DNA of 64,000 nt from NCBI GenBank assembly GCA_000814665.1, contig JWIH01000006.1, positions 1 through 64,000 of the forward strand. The letters run 5' to 3'. Made by a program: the position numbers and the translations under genes. This document shows, in pieces, positions 7,937 to 17,192 of this stretch. Under the pieces are notes generated by a model. The model made no database searches and was not told the origin of the DNA. It was given only the letters and a program-made list of their open reading frames with translations. Source of the stretch: Pseudoalteromonas flavipulchra NCIMB 2033 = ATCC BAA-314 (GTDB lineage: Bacteria; Pseudomonadota; Gammaproteobacteria; Enterobacterales; Alteromonadaceae). Position 1 is the first letter of the stretch, and each line of letters begins with the position of its first letter.

Positions 7937-8947
7937 ATGAACAACGATAAAAAACTCGCTAAGGTTACCATTTTCGATGTTGCCGAAGAGGCACAAGTTT
8001 CTAAATCAACAGTATCCCTTGTCCTAACGCATAGCGATAAAGTGAGCGATAAAAGTAAAGAAAAAGTATTAAAAGCCATCGAAAAACTGGGCTACGTCTA
8101 TAATCGCGACGCAGCAGCGTTACGTAGCAAAAAGTCTAATCTTGTTGCTGTTGTTATCAACGACTTAACTAACCCGTACTCTGCTCAGCTTGCTGTCGGA
8201 TTAGAAAAGCATATTTATGCATTAGGTATGGTACCTATGCTGGTCAATACAGGCGAAGACTTTAATCGCCAACGCCAGGTGGTTAACACACTTAAAGAAT
8301 ACAACGTTTGTGCCTTTGTCATGGTGCCCGCACCAAGCACCCCGCGAGAGTGGCTTGATCAATTGGCTGACTCTGGATTTCCAGTTATTACCATTATGCG
8401 TGAAGTGGCCTTCGCGAAAGCCCCTTGTATTCTACCTGACAATAAAAAAGGGACTCACCTAGCAACGACTCACCTCATTGAGCAAGGCATAAAAGACATT
8501 GCTTTTCTTGGGGGTACTCCCGAAATTTCAGATTACCATGAGCGACTGTCTGGATTCCAAAGCGCGCTAAAACTCAACGGATTAAATGAAGCGCAACCTG
8601 CGATCGCTGCTCCAACCAATCGCCAAGGGGGTCGAGAAGCGTTTAATACCCTCATTGCTAACCATAAAGAGATAAAAGCTATCGTTTGCTTTAGTGACGT
8701 CATTGCATACGGTGCAATTGAAGCCATGCGCGAACATGGACTGGTACCTGGTGAAGACATCAAAGTTGTCGGTTTTGATGACTTGCAAGACTCCCAGCTG
8801 ATGAAACCCGCATTAACGAGCGTCAGAATTGATGCCGACGACATCGGTAAGCGGACATGCCATACACTGTCCGAAATTTTAAACAAATCACAGCCTGCTG
8901 TTAGAACCTTGGTGGATGTTTCATTGCAGATCAGAGAATCATCGTAA
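7937..8947 (+). CDS. LacI-family transcriptional regulator
   Basis: 336 residues from ATG 7937; an upstream in-frame TTG at 7922 is less likely. N-terminal LacI helix-turn-helix: VTIFDVAEEAQVSKSTVSLVL, then the hinge region YNRDAAALRSKKSN. The remainder is a periplasmic-binding-protein-like effector domain with the usual VVINDLTNPYSAQL start and the late signature VVGFDDLQDSQLMKPALTSV. The V-S-T-V-S-L-V-L helix resembles MalI-type members. The sugar ligand cannot be named. It is divergent from the S9 peptidase and upstream of a ThrE-type exporter, and flanked on both sides by near-identical palindromes. Confidence 0.9.
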   Translation: MNNDKKLAKVTIFDVAEEAQVSKSTVSLVLTHSDKVSDKSKEKVLKAIEKLGYVYNRDAAALRSKKSNLVAVVINDLTNPYSAQLAVGLEKHIYALGMVPMLVNTGEDFNRQRQVVNTLKEYNVCAFVMVPAPSTPREWLDQLADSGFPVITIMREVAFAKAPCILPDNKKGTHLATTHLIEQGIKDIAFLGGTPEISDYHERLSGFQSALKLNGLNEAQPAIAAPTNRQGGREAFNTLIANHKEIKAIVCFSDVIAYGAIEAMREHGLVPGEDIKVVGFDDLQDSQLMKPALTSVRIDADDIGKRTCHTLSEILNKSQPAVRTLVDVSLQIRESS

Positions 8948-8996
8948 CTCTTAGCATTTAGCAATAAATGTAGCGCCGAGACCTGTTTATAAAAAA

Positions 8997-9010
8997 TGCA
9001 AATATTTGCG
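8997..9010. promoter_or_regulatory. Candidate operator, right copy (perfect 12-bp palindrome)
   Basis: GCAAATATTTGC (8998-9009) is a perfect palindrome about 50 bases after the LacI-type gene, in the 339-base gap before the exporter gene. The rest of that gap (9011-9286) is AT-rich and holds no ORF I can support. A related half-site (TGCAAATAG) occurs near 9078. Confidence 0.4.
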
Positions 9011-9286
9011 GCCAAAACTATAGACATTACTGAGAATCTGGATAGAATTCGCAGCAATCTTGGCCGCCAAATTTACCTATGCAAATAGTCTGTTGCGAAT
9101 ATCAAATTCGTGTGCAAAAACATAACTAAAATCTAGTAAAAGCAATGATATGTATCTTACTAGCAGCGCGTACCCATGATGAGCTCAGTTTGATTTTTTT
9201 AATTTCAAACACCATACTTTTTTAACATTTTCGCCAATTCACTGCATTCAGTAGAATTGGTATTACATATTTAAGGTTCTCTTTCG

Positions 9287-10513
9287 TTGAATAACGCAAC
9301 CTTTACAGAGAAACGCCGCTTTATTGTGAAGTTAGGCAAAATGCTTCACAAATACGGTACCCCTGCCTATCGACTCGAAGCACACTTAATGGAAGTAGCC
9401 ACACACTTAGGGTTAAAGTCTTCCTTTGTCATGTCTCCGACGTCCGTCACTTTTGTGATTTGGACCGAAGGGCATGAAGAAGAATATACCCATGTGGCAC
9501 GTGTTGACCCTGGCGACCATGATTTAGGTTCATTGGCAGATACGGATGACGTTGCAACACGCGTGTTATCTGGTGAGCTTTCAATCCAAGAAGCCGAACA
9601 ATGCCTTGAAGCCATTTTGCACGCTAAGCCTCCATATAATAAGTTAATGACGGGTCTTGCATTTGCAATTTCAGGCGGTGCGTTTGCAATGCTGATGGGG
9701 ACTAGCTGGAATGACGTATGGTGGTCGGCACTGTTATCGCTTGTGGTCTACTTATTCGTGCTTTGGGCAAGTATTTCCAAACGTGTAACACATATGCTTG
9801 AACCTTTGGTCGCCATCGTATCAGCGGTTGCTGCTTGTGCCGTGTCTGTGTACATTGACCCACAGATCAACATCCGTTTGGTGGTACTTTCGGCCATTAT
9901 CGTGTTTATACCAGGCTTGGCGCTGGCGCTTGGGTTTGCTGAATTATCGGCTCGGCACTTAGTGTCAGGTACCGCAAGAGTCATGGACTCTATTATGTTG
10001 CTCTTTAAGCTCTACTTCGGTGCATTTTTGGGGATCAGCTTAGGGTTTGCATTTTTTGGTCAGGTTGATTTTATACAACCATCACCATTACCACGTTGGA
10101 CGGCTTGGCTTGCAGTGCTATTGCTTTGTAGCAGCCTAGTGATTATCTTTAGAACAAAGTTACGCCATGCAAGTTGGTCACTCGCATCTGGCTTTATCGC
10201 CTACGCAGCCAGTATCAGTTCTGCTGTTTACTTTGATTATGCGCTTGGTACTTTTGTGGGTGCATTTGCAGTGGGAGTTTTTAGTAATATCTTTAACCGT
10301 GTGGTAAATGCCCCTGCGTCCATTGTCGCAATGCAAGGTTTGATTGTGTTGGTCCCTGGTTCTAAAACCTATATTGGACTTAATTCATTGATCGAAGGCC
10401 AAAGCTTTGTTCACGCAGATCATATCGGCCAACAAACCTTTTTAATATTTATGTCTCTTATCGCTGGTCTTATCTTCTCAAACGTTGTGCTGCCACCTAA
10501 AAAGAGTCTATAA
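9287..10513 (+). CDS. ThrE-type threonine/serine exporter
   Basis: 408 residues. The N-terminal soluble domain (about 1-115) has the ThrE motif GKMLHKYGTPAYRLE and a serine-hydrolase-like SFVMSPTSVTF region. About ten hydrophobic helices follow, in the fused ThrE (DUF1212) plus ThrE_2 order, including FIPGLALALGFAEL and VLVPGSKTYIGLNS. The inner-membrane family exports small amino acids such as threonine and serine. The start is TTG at 9287, with AAGG about ten bases upstream; the first ATG is 18 codons further in and would cut the conserved N-terminus. It is followed by a strong hairpin. Confidence 0.85.
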   Translation: MNNATFTEKRRFIVKLGKMLHKYGTPAYRLEAHLMEVATHLGLKSSFVMSPTSVTFVIWTEGHEEEYTHVARVDPGDHDLGSLADTDDVATRVLSGELSIQEAEQCLEAILHAKPPYNKLMTGLAFAISGGAFAMLMGTSWNDVWWSALLSLVVYLFVLWASISKRVTHMLEPLVAIVSAVAACAVSVYIDPQINIRLVVLSAIIVFIPGLALALGFAELSARHLVSGTARVMDSIMLLFKLYFGAFLGISLGFAFFGQVDFIQPSPLPRWTAWLAVLLLCSSLVIIFRTKLRHASWSLASGFIAYAASISSAVYFDYALGTFVGAFAVGVFSNIFNRVVNAPASIVAMQGLIVLVPGSKTYIGLNSLIEGQSFVHADHIGQQTFLIFMSLIAGLIFSNVVLPPKKSL

Positions 10514-10522
10514 CATTCGAAA

Positions 10523-10553
10523 AGAACTGGAAAGGCGACTTTCCAGTTCTTTG
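10523..10553 (+). terminator. Rho-independent terminator after ThrE-type gene
   Basis: AGAACTGGAAAG pairs perfectly with CTTTCCAGTTCT over a GCGA loop (12-bp stem), followed by TTG. The T-run is short. Confidence 0.7.
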
Positions 10554-10785
10554 TAGTTGTGAATGTTAACAAAAAACAAAGTGAAATCACTCCAGTAAAC
10601 TTAACTTAAACCGCAAACTACCGAGAAAATATTATTTTATATCCATATATTTCAATAAAATAAGAAAAACAAAAGTTAAAGACCTCCAAATTCATAACTA
10701 TTCATTTCAATTCAAGATTTAACAAACCCCGCTGGTGTTTAATCTGTCTCGTGGTCAATCACAAGTAAGCACTCAAGGGGAATTT

Positions 10786-13362
10786 ATGTTTCGCAATAAT
10801 AAGAAAAAACTGGCTGTATTAATCAGCCAATCTTTGCTCGGCTCGGTACTTTTTGCACCGGGTCTAGCACTCGCTGAAGAAAACAACAATCAAGAAGCAG
10901 CTAAAAATGGTGAAGTTGAAGTTATTCAAGTCAGAGGGATCCGTGGCAGCGTTGTTCAATCACTCAATACAAAAAGATACTCTGACGCCATTGTTGATGC
11001 AGTAACCGCCGAGGACATTGGCAAATTTCCAGATCAAAACGTTGCCGAATCACTACAACGAATTACCGGTGTTTCAATCACGCGTAGTTTTGGTGAAGGT
11101 GAACGCGTTAGCATTCGAGGCACAGGTGAAAGCCAAAACCGGACCTTATTAAATGGTCAAGCTGTTGGCTCAGCGGATTGGTGGACCAACTCAGCGGCGA
11201 GCCGTGGTTTTAACTATACCATGTTACCCTCTGAAATCATTTCTGGGCTTGAAGTTTACAAATCACCAGAAGCCGATATTGACGAAGGATCTATTGGTGG
11301 AACCGTGATTGTTAGAACACGTAAGCCGCTTGATTTAGAAGCAAATAAAATTGCAGGTTCAATTATCGCACAGCACAGCGAAGTGTCAGGTGAAACCGAC
11401 CCACAACTTTCCGCGATGTACAACTTTAAGACCGATGATGAATCTTTTGGCGCCTTAATTTCTGTCGTGCGCCAAGAACGTAACTTGCGCCGCGATGGTA
11501 TTGAAGCATGGTCTTGGACCTATCGTGATATCACACTTGAAGATGGTACCGTCGTCGACAATGTCTACAGCCCTGGCGGTGGCGGCTCAGCCATGTTCTC
11601 ACAGCAGCGCGTACGCACAGGTATAAATCTCGCCCTGCAATATCGTCCAAGTGAAAATATGGACGTTGTATTCAATGCGTTAGACTCTACGCTTGAAGCC
11701 GATAATGAAAACCAAAACTTCCTTTGGTTACCCGGTTACGGCGGCTCACAATACACTGACATTACCGTTATCGACCATCCCGTAGTTGGAAAGATGGCCG
11801 TCGGCGGCACACTTGGCTTATCGCCAGATGGTAATAACATTCTGGATGAGACCAAAGTACGTAACTCTGAGCTCAAAACCAAATCGTACGACTTAAAAGT
11901 TGAACATCAAGGGCAACTTTGGGAATCTTCGTATCACTTAGGTTACACAGAAGGTTCGGGGGGTTCACAAGCGGATCGCTCCGTTGGGTGGGAAGGCAAC
12001 TATGTTCACAGCTTTGATGCGTCACAAGAGGAAGACGTAAAAACCAGTTATGCCGCCGATCCAAACGATGGTGATAAATGGAATTTAGGCTTTTTACGCT
12101 ATGACAGCAATGATGCGAAAGATGATGAAACTTACTTTCAAGCCGATTTTAAACGCCCAATTGATGTCGCTATCTTTAACCAGATCAAGGTAGGCTTTAA
12201 ATATCGTGATCACAGTCGTTTTAATACCAAACACACAACGGACAATCGCACAGACTTAAACTGGAGTTTGGCTGATTACTCTAAAGCCATGCCATCTGAT
12301 TACCTATCAGGCATAGGCTCATCGGGCACAACGCGCAGCTACGCAATTACTGATTCAAACAAAATACGCCAAGAAGGTGATGCGCTGGGTTGGAATTACC
12401 GAGTATTGAAGGCCAGTACTTTCGATATCAATGAAAAAATTACCGCAGGCTACATTAAAGCGAATCTGGATGCAGATGGTCTACGCGGTAATTTAGGTGT
12501 AAGACTTGTAAATACCAAACAAACCTCATCCGCGTTTGCAGGTGAGTCAGGTGCTGAGGTATGGACAACGGAAGAAAAGGACTACTTCGACATTCTTCCA
12601 AGCATTAACTTGGCAATTGACTTAGATGACGATTTATTAATGCGTTTTTCTGCGGCACGAGTTATGTCTCGCCCAGATTACGCCGATATGACCGCATCAA
12701 CTTCATACAACCTAGAGACACAAACCGGCACTGGCGGTAACCCTGACATAGACCCATATCGAGCGACGCAGTTTGATACCGGTGTCGAGTGGTACTTTAG
12801 CGACGCAGGCCTTTTTTCTGCGGTATTTTTCTACAAAGATATTCAGTCGTTTATCGAGAGCCAACCAGCACTTGAAACTCACGAAGGTAAAGAAGTGCTG
12901 ATCAGCCGTCCTGTTAATGGGAAAGCAGGCCGCATTCAAGGCCTAGAAGTCGGTTATCAACAAGAGCTATACGAAGGTTTTGGCGTTGCAGCTAACTATA
13001 CCTATGTAGATGGTGAAGCCAAAGATGATGAAGGTAACGACATCACCATCCCAGGCAACTCTGAGCATACCGTTAACTTGAGTTCTTATTATGAAAACGA
13101 ATTCATTAGTGCCCGTATCTCATACAACTTCAGAACAGGGTATGATACAGGTCGAGACTGGCCAGGATACATTGACGATTATGGTCAAGTAGATGCCAAC
13201 CTTACCTATAATTACAATGAGAATGTGGCATTTATTCTTGAGGCCATCAACTTGACGGATGAACATACATTTAGCTATCAGGAAAAGGGAGTTGAGCAGG
13301 CACTAACGGGTGTCTATGCCGATGGAAGGCGTTTTAGCGCAGGGGTTAGATTTAACTTTTAA
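10786..13362 (+). CDS. TonB-dependent outer-membrane receptor (first of two paralogues)
   Basis: 858 residues from ATG 10786, which has AAGGGG well placed and begins a signal peptide (to LAEE). TonB-box-like EVIQVRG follows at about residues 45-51. The plug domain shows TAEDIGKFPDQNVAESLQRITGV, split here as DIGKFPDQN and LQRITGVSI, and RVSIRGTGESQNRTLLNGQ; the 22-strand barrel ends in the aromatic terminus FSAGVRFNF. This is the Xanthomonas/Caulobacter-type subfamily often used for carbohydrates or other scarce nutrients. The second receptor at 17193 is clearly paralogous (same ADWW, LPSE and EDIGKFPD positions). The substrate is unknown. Confidence 0.9.
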   Translation: MFRNNKKKLAVLISQSLLGSVLFAPGLALAEENNNQEAAKNGEVEVIQVRGIRGSVVQSLNTKRYSDAIVDAVTAEDIGKFPDQNVAESLQRITGVSITRSFGEGERVSIRGTGESQNRTLLNGQAVGSADWWTNSAASRGFNYTMLPSEIISGLEVYKSPEADIDEGSIGGTVIVRTRKPLDLEANKIAGSIIAQHSEVSGETDPQLSAMYNFKTDDESFGALISVVRQERNLRRDGIEAWSWTYRDITLEDGTVVDNVYSPGGGGSAMFSQQRVRTGINLALQYRPSENMDVVFNALDSTLEADNENQNFLWLPGYGGSQYTDITVIDHPVVGKMAVGGTLGLSPDGNNILDETKVRNSELKTKSYDLKVEHQGQLWESSYHLGYTEGSGGSQADRSVGWEGNYVHSFDASQEEDVKTSYAADPNDGDKWNLGFLRYDSNDAKDDETYFQADFKRPIDVAIFNQIKVGFKYRDHSRFNTKHTTDNRTDLNWSLADYSKAMPSDYLSGIGSSGTTRSYAITDSNKIRQEGDALGWNYRVLKASTFDINEKITAGYIKANLDADGLRGNLGVRLVNTKQTSSAFAGESGAEVWTTEEKDYFDILPSINLAIDLDDDLLMRFSAARVMSRPDYADMTASTSYNLETQTGTGGNPDIDPYRATQFDTGVEWYFSDAGLFSAVFFYKDIQSFIESQPALETHEGKEVLISRPVNGKAGRIQGLEVGYQQELYEGFGVAANYTYVDGEAKDDEGNDITIPGNSEHTVNLSSYYENEFISARISYNFRTGYDTGRDWPGYIDDYGQVDANLTYNYNENVAFILEAINLTDEHTFSYQEKGVEQALTGVYADGRRFSAGVRFNF

Positions 13363-13497
13363 CACCGAATAGCGAATGAAACTTTTACCGCTAAATCTGG
13401 TCTTATTAGTCTTAAAGAAAATAGTTTCATGACTCGAATTAAGTCGCTTCCAAGCTAACACAGGTTCGACTTAGTAAACTCCCTGCCCGGAGTTCCA

Positions 13498-13530
13498 AAA
13501 AGCTGATAGCGTTTGCTATCAGCTTTTATT
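13498..13530 (+). terminator. Rho-independent terminator after first TonB receptor
   Basis: AAAAGCTGATAGC and GCTATCAGCTTTT form a perfect 13-bp stem with a GTTT loop, ending in TTTTATT. It also works as a bidirectional hairpin. Confidence 0.8.
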
Positions 13531-13621
13531 ATTTAAATTTCCCTTATATTGTGGTTATATAGCCTATTAAAAATGACCACAGCAACCCCAAAGAGCAGTC
13601 CGAGGATGAGTAATCAATAAA

Positions 13622-14950
13622 ATGCGCAACAATCTCATTTCTGGGCTTATTTTTTCATTTTTTCTGAGCATGAGTTGGCTGACAAAAGCCGATCTTTACG
13701 ATGCTACCCTCGCCTATCAGAATGAAGAATTCACTCTTGCATTTTCTGAATTCAATCGCCTAGCTCAATTAGGTAATGCAGACGCCATGTATAATCTTGG
13801 GGTGATGTATTTGTACGGCCAAGGAACCGAACAAAGTGCCGCAAATGCCTTTGCTTGGTTTTCATTGGCTAAAGAATTCGGTATAGCTGAAGCCTTTCAA
13901 ACTGCGCAACTCGTTTTGCAGCAGTCCGACGACCAAAGTGGTCTAAAAGATTTCGTAACACTTCAAAAAAATCGTCTGGCAGACACCTATTTACTTGATT
14001 CAACACTTACCCGGCTCAAACAACCCAATATCGTTTCTACGCCGAGTAAAACTCACGATGTATTACCTGACTACCCTGATGAGGCCGTACGACAAGGGAT
14101 TGAGGGCTGGGTTTGGTTAGAGTTTGATATCGACCAAAGCGGTAAGGCAACCAATATAGAGGTCGTAGATAGCTACCCCAAACACATATTTACCGCTAGC
14201 CTGCTAAATGCGGTAGAAAAGTGGCGCTATAGTGGTCCAAAACAAGCACACACCTTGATTTACCATTTTGCGACGTATAAAGGCGAGCAATATCGCGAGA
14301 CTCTAGCCATTCAAAAAAAGGCCTACGAAAAACAGCTTAAGCAAAATATCGATGCGGCAGAACGTGGCGTGGCGCAGGTACAATACTATATTGCTAACTG
14401 GTTGAGTATGAAAGATTACAATGCGTATCAGCTACTGCGCTACCACTGGCGCTCTGAAGAGCCGGTAAATGAGCTGTATTTAGCCGCAGCCAAAAATGGC
14501 TTGGGCTTGGCACAATATCGCTTAGCAACTCAGCTTATCAATGTGGGAGAGCATCGACTTAGTGTACTTTGGCTAGAACACGCAGCACAGACCATGGATA
14601 TCGCAAAATATCGCTTAGCACGAACACTGCTTACAAACACAGAACAGCAGGATGCTCCACGTGCACTACAAGTACTAACCGAGGCCTCGAATAACGGCCA
14701 TTTGCGCTCCACACTTTTATTAGTAAACACCTATTTAACTCGTCTCAACGACAAAACTCAGGCCAAGACTTGGTTGCGTCATGGTCTTACCATCGATCCC
14801 GAACACCCTGAACTGCTGCTACTGTCTGCCAAGCTTACAGATAACCAGGTAGAGGCCAAGAAGCTTGCATCACAAGCATTGAAGTCGGCATCACAGCGCA
14901 ATTGGAGTAGTAAAGCAATACGCTTATTCCAGCAAAAACTAGCTAACTAA
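13622..14950 (+). CDS. Periplasmic Sel1-repeat protein with TonB C-terminal-like domain
   Basis: 442 residues with a signal peptide (MRNNLISGLIFSFFLSMSWLTKA). Sel1/TPR-like repeats occur near residues 25-95 (AMYNLGVMYLYGQGTEQS is typical), then a TonB C-terminal-like fold at about 145-210 (DYPDEAVRQGIEGWVWLEFDI...ALLNAVEKWRYSGP, seen as YPDEAVRQGIEGWVWLEF and VEKWRY), then further helical repeats to the end. It lacks the N-terminal anchor and proline-rich linker of a true TonB, so it is probably a soluble periplasmic accessory. It sits between two TonB-dependent receptors, suggesting a role in that uptake system. Confidence 0.8.
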   Translation: MRNNLISGLIFSFFLSMSWLTKADLYDATLAYQNEEFTLAFSEFNRLAQLGNADAMYNLGVMYLYGQGTEQSAANAFAWFSLAKEFGIAEAFQTAQLVLQQSDDQSGLKDFVTLQKNRLADTYLLDSTLTRLKQPNIVSTPSKTHDVLPDYPDEAVRQGIEGWVWLEFDIDQSGKATNIEVVDSYPKHIFTASLLNAVEKWRYSGPKQAHTLIYHFATYKGEQYRETLAIQKKAYEKQLKQNIDAAERGVAQVQYYIANWLSMKDYNAYQLLRYHWRSEEPVNELYLAAAKNGLGLAQYRLATQLINVGEHRLSVLWLEHAAQTMDIAKYRLARTLLTNTEQQDAPRALQVLTEASNNGHLRSTLLLVNTYLTRLNDKTQAKTWLRHGLTIDPEHPELLLLSAKLTDNQVEAKKLASQALKSASQRNWSSKAIRLFQQKLAN

Positions 14951-14987
14951 CTTTTTATCTACGCTGAGCTTCGAAACATTGATATCT

Positions 14988-17093
14988 TCATCGCTCACCG
15001 TACTCCAGTAATACTATGTCACTTTCATAATTGTTGATCCGATTGAATATGACCTGACTGCCATCAAAGCTTGCTAGTACCTGTAACTCGGTAAACCCCG
15101 CATAAAGGTGTAACCCAATTGGTTGAATTTCTTCGACTTTGTTTTCACTACTTAAATAGCGATAAAGCACCAGTTGGTGACCTCTTTTCAGTACAAAATA
15201 AACCCCGTCTCGGTATACTGCTGGCTGGTAAAGAGATAAAGACCCACGTAACTGCTCTACATCAATTGTTTCAGTCAGCGCAGCAACTAGGTATTCCCTA
15301 ACTTGTTCTTTGTACCCCACAAAGCTTGAGTTCTTCTGAGTCAGGGATAAATCAGACGAACGAGTCACCAGAGGTTGTTGCTCACTGCGCCCTTGAGATA
15401 CGGTAAATTGCCATGCCTGCCATTTGGCCTCCGTCGAGTGCTTCGCTCGATAATACAGGTTTCTACCATCCTGTGACCAATGCAAGTCAGCAACTTCGGC
15501 AAAGTTATCAACTACTTTTTTCACTTCTTTAGTAAAAGAGCTTATTAAATACACTTTATGCGACTTTGATAATACGGCGAGATATTCGTTATTAGGCGAC
15601 AGCAAGAGCAAAATAGGCACTTCTCCCAGCGGCATAGTACCAAGCAAACTCGATGTTGGTCGAAAAGCATGTTTATGCCACAGCTCAAATTGTGGCGCAT
15701 CATTATTTTTGGCTGTCACCGAGGCATATACAAAATGTGCGCCATCATCAGACAAAGCGGCAAGTAAGTCCATCCTTGCGGGCGACGTCAACTGCTTTTG
15801 CTGTGCTTCGCTTTGTGCATCTACAGCGAGCTGATAAAAATTAATTTCAGCCACGCCCTCAGTGTGCGCCGAAGCACGCAAATGCGCATTAACATCAATC
15901 TCAGATATCGCACCAAATCCGGAGTATAACAACTGCTGCTCACGACCTTTCAGTACACTCAAGTTTTGTTTGGCGATAATAACCGTATCGTCCTGATAAC
16001 CATGACTCAATGCCGAAAAAGACTGCTTGGAGAGTGTCGTAGTTTGCCTTTCAGGGTCCCCAAGTTGCCCCAGATTAAGCCGATAAACGCCCTGCTCTTT
16101 TACCTGATACAACAGCGCTTGTTGGTTAACTTGATAATGTGTTACATCGCGAATAGGCAACGCCGTAGTGTTGAGCACTTTAGGATGATTATCCGCAAAA
16201 GTGACCGCTACAGATTGCAAATAGGCCCCACCTTTATCCCAAGACTTAGTGATAAAATGACCCGCTCGATATTCAAGCCAAGGCGCTGAGTCTTGTGCGC
16301 TATTACAGCTGCCAAGCACGCTATCGCGCGCTAGTCGCCACATTTCTATTGGACCTTTCACGTGTAACGCCCGTACTTCACAGGAAACCGGATCCGAGCG
16401 CGAATAAATCAGCCAGTTACCATCTAAAGACCAACTTGCCGACTCTTCACTATAACCGCTGCTTTTTATCGTATGGGTTGTTTTGGTCTCAAGATCATAG
16501 ACCGCCAAATCAAATTGATCGGCTCCCTCAGCTAAATAGCTGTAAGCTAAATAGTTACCATTTGGAGAAAAGCGCACAAAGACTTCTGCACCCGGCGAGG
16601 ATGTGATCCGAGTTGCAGTGACGGGCAGCTGTTGCAATTCATTTTGCCACTGCTTAGCAATAAAAACGCCAAGCAAAGTCACCACCAGACCCATAAAAAA
16701 CCCGAGCAGCGCAAATTGTGCGCCACGCCCACGAGACAGCTCCTCTACTTGCTCAAGTAGCGTCGGGGCTTTTTCAATTTGTGCAATACATTGATAACCT
16801 AGGCGTGGTACCGTTTTAATTATTTTTGGCTCGTTTGAACTGTCACCAAGCAGCTTACGTAGCTGTACCACCAGCTGGCTAACAGAGTTATCACTGACGA
16901 TAGTACCGGGCCATACGATATCTAAGATAGCGTCTCTGGTAACAACCTGTCCCTTGTTAGCAATCAATAGACGCAATAATGCCGCATGCTTCGCTTCGAT
17001 GCTTCTCCAAGAACCGTCAACACACACAGATAAATTACTCAGGTCGACAAGTATCTCATTGATTAAAAAACGTTTATCTAAGTTTTCAACCAT
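14988..17093 (-). CDS. CadC-like membrane regulator: winged helix, one TM, periplasmic propeller
   Basis: 701 residues from ATG 17093 (a TTG sits just before). Residues about 5-105 form an OmpR-type winged helix (Trans_reg_C) with KHAALLRLLIANKGQVVTRDAI region and the ending TVPRLGYQCIA. A single transmembrane helix follows at about 128-150 (LLGFFMGLVVTLLGVFIA). The remaining 540 residues are TolB/WD-like propeller repeats (SPNGNYLAYSY, SWSLDGNWLIYSR, HWSQDGRNLYYRA), presumably periplasmic. Such proteins bind DNA directly from the membrane and sense a periplasmic signal. It is divergent from the second TonB receptor with 99 bases between, so that receptor is the likely target. Confidence 0.85.
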   Translation of the reverse strand: MVENLDKRFLINEILVDLSNLSVCVDGSWRSIEAKHAALLRLLIANKGQVVTRDAILDIVWPGTIVSDNSVSQLVVQLRKLLGDSSNEPKIIKTVPRLGYQCIAQIEKAPTLLEQVEELSRGRGAQFALLGFFMGLVVTLLGVFIAKQWQNELQQLPVTATRITSSPGAEVFVRFSPNGNYLAYSYLAEGADQFDLAVYDLETKTTHTIKSSGYSEESASWSLDGNWLIYSRSDPVSCEVRALHVKGPIEMWRLARDSVLGSCNSAQDSAPWLEYRAGHFITKSWDKGGAYLQSVAVTFADNHPKVLNTTALPIRDVTHYQVNQQALLYQVKEQGVYRLNLGQLGDPERQTTTLSKQSFSALSHGYQDDTVIIAKQNLSVLKGREQQLLYSGFGAISEIDVNAHLRASAHTEGVAEINFYQLAVDAQSEAQQKQLTSPARMDLLAALSDDGAHFVYASVTAKNNDAPQFELWHKHAFRPTSSLLGTMPLGEVPILLLLSPNNEYLAVLSKSHKVYLISSFTKEVKKVVDNFAEVADLHWSQDGRNLYYRAKHSTEAKWQAWQFTVSQGRSEQQPLVTRSSDLSLTQKNSSFVGYKEQVREYLVAALTETIDVEQLRGSLSLYQPAVYRDGVYFVLKRGHQLVLYRYLSSENKVEEIQPIGLHLYAGFTELQVLASFDGSQVIFNRINNYESDIVLLEYGER

Positions 17094-17192
17094 CAACTAC
17101 TAAAAATTTGTAAAACTATGGTTAGGCTCGTAATAAAAGCGTATTATGAGTATCAACTAAAGGTAACTTACTCGTATTATAAGTTGAGCACA

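Noticed and set aside
8533..9057. Long antisense frame inside the LacI-family gene
   Set aside because: Shadow of a well-supported gene, with no motif of its own.
13363..13500. tRNA-like GGTTCGACTT after the first TonB receptor
   Set aside because: No acceptor, D or anticodon arms could be folded around it.
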